DNA of 64,000 nt from Planctomycetota bacterium. Lineage in GTDB: Bacteria; Planctomycetota; UBA8108; JACQVS01. The DNA is taken from the NCBI GenBank assembly GCA_028280485.1, contig JANQLS010000048.1, positions 131,577 to 195,576 of the forward strand, written 5' to 3'. The notes under the pieces were generated by a model. It had not been told where the DNA came from and searched no databases. It worked only from the letters and a program-made list of their open reading frames with translations. The position numbers and the translations under genes were made by a program. Shown in pieces: positions 63,906 to 64,000 of the stretch (position 1 is its first letter; every line of letters begins with the position of its first letter).

Positions 63906-64000
63906 GCTAATTAAAGCTTCCGTAATATAGGTGTATAGGGGACTCAGTAAGAGTGGAACCTAAAATAAGAATAAAATCTAGGGGTCGATGTCGGTCATGG

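Overview
The window looks like a chromosomal segment of a Planctomycetota-type bacterium. I base this on gene content: a MoxR/DUF58/von Willebrand cluster with a giant secreted TPR protein, twin-arginine-exported Gfo/Idh and SGNH proteins, PEP-CTERM proteins, a YdjY-type lipoprotein, an S41 protease with long C-terminal domains, and a RegB/RegA redox pair. Base composition is moderate. I could not run a search, so the phylum is an inference of medium confidence. I saw no rRNA, tRNA, CRISPR array, transposase or phage gene.

Layout. 1-16.8 kb (minus strand): one long run read right to left, made of a secreted protein with degenerate protease-like and thioredoxin-like domains, a charged membrane protein, MoxR ATPase, DUF58 protein, a BatA-like vWA protein, a second vWA protein with an amidotransferase-like domain, and a TPR protein of more than 2,000 residues that runs off the left edge. 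The three central genes are coupled by ATGA overlaps. 16.9-18.5 kb: an exported domain and a TlpA-like thioredoxin in one frame, separated only by a TGA codon (candidate selenoprotein). 18.9-20.3 kb: a small membrane gene between two copies of a palindrome-rich repeat block. 20.3-28.3 kb: an HExxH protein, a large anchored protein with a TolB-like propeller, an SGNH hydrolase and a Gfo/Idh oxidoreductase. 28.7-34.4 kb: three pseudopilin-type proteins, a HEAT-like protein and an aldehyde dehydrogenase. 34.9-42.7 kb: a zinc-ribbon membrane protein, the redox sensor/regulator pair, UbiD-type decarboxylase with a phosphoesterase, and a soluble receiver-kinase. 43-45.6 kb: two paralogous PEP-CTERM proteins and an ElyC/YdcF-like protein. 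45.8-50.6 kb: a single-module NRPS with a formyltransferase domain at its front and a luciferase-like monooxygenase inserted in its adenylation domain. 51.5-60.99 kb: a His/Cys small membrane protein, a YdjY/coiled-coil lipoprotein converging on an S41 protease, a SpoIIE-type phosphatase and a multi-cluster ferredoxin. 61.4-63.9 kb: DedA protein and the PdxST pyridoxal phosphate synthase.

The gaps are unusually rich in short palindromic repeats. Several families recur: a 65-bp palindrome, GTAGTAGGC-ended elements that begin at stop codons, 27-28-bp stem hairpins, and a 3'-end element on minus-strand genes. A separate gap (62165-62331) folds into a run of near-perfect hairpins and is the best candidate for an undescribed structured RNA or mobile palindrome.

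The most interesting items are the in-frame TGA at 17492-17494, the NRPS at 45813-50585, the multi-hairpin element at 62165-62331, and the habit of the repeats of sitting exactly at gene ends.
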